This document shows positions 12,844-13,038 of a DNA stretch of 13,038 bases, in pieces (position 1 is the stretch's first letter; the number at the start of each line of letters is the position of its first letter). The translations under genes were made by a program, and so were the position numbers. The notes beneath the pieces were generated by a model. It was given only the letters and a program-made list of their open reading frames with translations. It made no database searches and had not been told where the DNA came from. The stretch lies in NCBI GenBank assembly GCA_023433275.1, contig JAEZDN010000136.1:1-13038 (forward strand), read 5' to 3'. The DNA is from Verrucomicrobiota bacterium. Its GTDB lineage: Bacteria; Verrucomicrobiota; Verrucomicrobiia; Opitutales; Opitutaceae.

Positions 12844-12918
12844 CCGTCGGCCGTCGGCCGTCCTCAGGTCTCAGGTCTCAAGTCCGCCCCAATAACCAAT
12901 AACCCTTAACCAATAACT
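12844..12918. repeat. Continuous period-7 block joining three heptamer families
   Basis: From 12844 the sequence reads in 7-bp steps: CCGTCGG twice, CCGTCCT, CAGGTCT twice, CAAGTCC, GCCCCAA, then TAACCAA, TAACCCT and TAACCAA. Three unrelated unit families are joined with no loss of register over 75 bp. The last 39 bp are the second copy of the exact repeat at 12753-12791. Confidence 0.8.
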
Positions 12919-13038
12919 GCGCGCGCCGCGCGCGCCTCGCGCACCCTCCGCCCTAATTCTTGCGCCTCTTGCGCCTTTTTGCGGCCGGCCTGATCGGCGC
13001 CGCCGCCGCCGCCGCCGGCTTCCTGCGCGGTCGCGGCG
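12919..13038. other. Window end: GC-rich repeat tail and ambiguous frames
   Basis: 12919-12984 continues the GC-rich repeat material (GCGCGCC runs, then TTCTTGCGC and CTCTTGCGC units with period 9). After that, two frames stay open to the right edge. On the plus strand a TTG at 12960 would begin a hydrophobic, Ala/Gly-rich, signal-peptide-like sequence. On the minus strand a frame ends at 12953 with a Pro/Ala-rich and then Lys/Arg-rich tail (KRRKRRKN). They cannot both be genes, and neither can be supported from this fragment. Confidence 0.4.

Overview
The window is GC-rich with strongly GC-biased codon use. It looks like a member of the Verrucomicrobiota, most likely Opitutaceae-like. That placement is inferred from overall character: a secreted GH9 glycosidase, weak or absent Shine-Dalgarno sites, and gene-free stretches packed with short tandem and palindromic repeats. 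No marker gene here fixes the taxonomy.

Layout. 1-624: the acidic C-terminal tail of an unknown protein, overlapping a small isochorismatase-fold cysteine hydrolase. 625-1253: a gene-poor stretch with one plausible 70-residue protein. 1254-2001: repeat region 1, with palindromes, a 185-bp direct repeat and period-7 and period-9 arrays. 2002-6512: three minus-strand genes. These are phosphatidylserine synthase (pssA), a WxxGxW-type lipoprotein with its own terminator, and a 1001-residue secreted GH9 protein with a Calx-beta-like tail. 6513-6812: divergent intergenic region with stacked palindromes and two strong hairpins. 6813-11822: a six-gene plus-strand operon. 11823-13038: repeat region 2, with no convincing gene.

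The operon is the main biological system. RsbR-like STAS protein, RsbS, RsbT switch kinase and RsbX phosphatase form a complete stressosome module. They are followed, with overlapping genes, by a soluble PAS-GAF-PAS histidine kinase (HisKA_3 type) and a NarL/FixJ response regulator. No RsbU, RsbV, RsbW or SigB-type sigma factor is present. The likely circuit is: stress, then RsbT phosphorylates RsbS/RsbR and is released, then RsbT alters the histidine kinase, then the response regulator changes transcription. RsbX resets the complex. RsbRSTX modules joined to two-component systems are known elsewhere (Vibrio vulnificus), so the design is not wholly new. The RsbT-to-kinase link is inference.

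The least explained structure is in the two repeat regions. Several unrelated heptamer families (AATAACC, AGCTCAA, TCAGGTC, CCGTCGG types) and nonamer families (CTCTGTGCG, CCTCCGCGC, TTTCGTGTA types) occur as short arrays. They are interleaved with seven copies of one GC-rich stem-loop. Some heptamer families follow one another without losing the 7-nt register, and one heptamer block is inverted around a stem-loop block like the ends of a small non-autonomous element.
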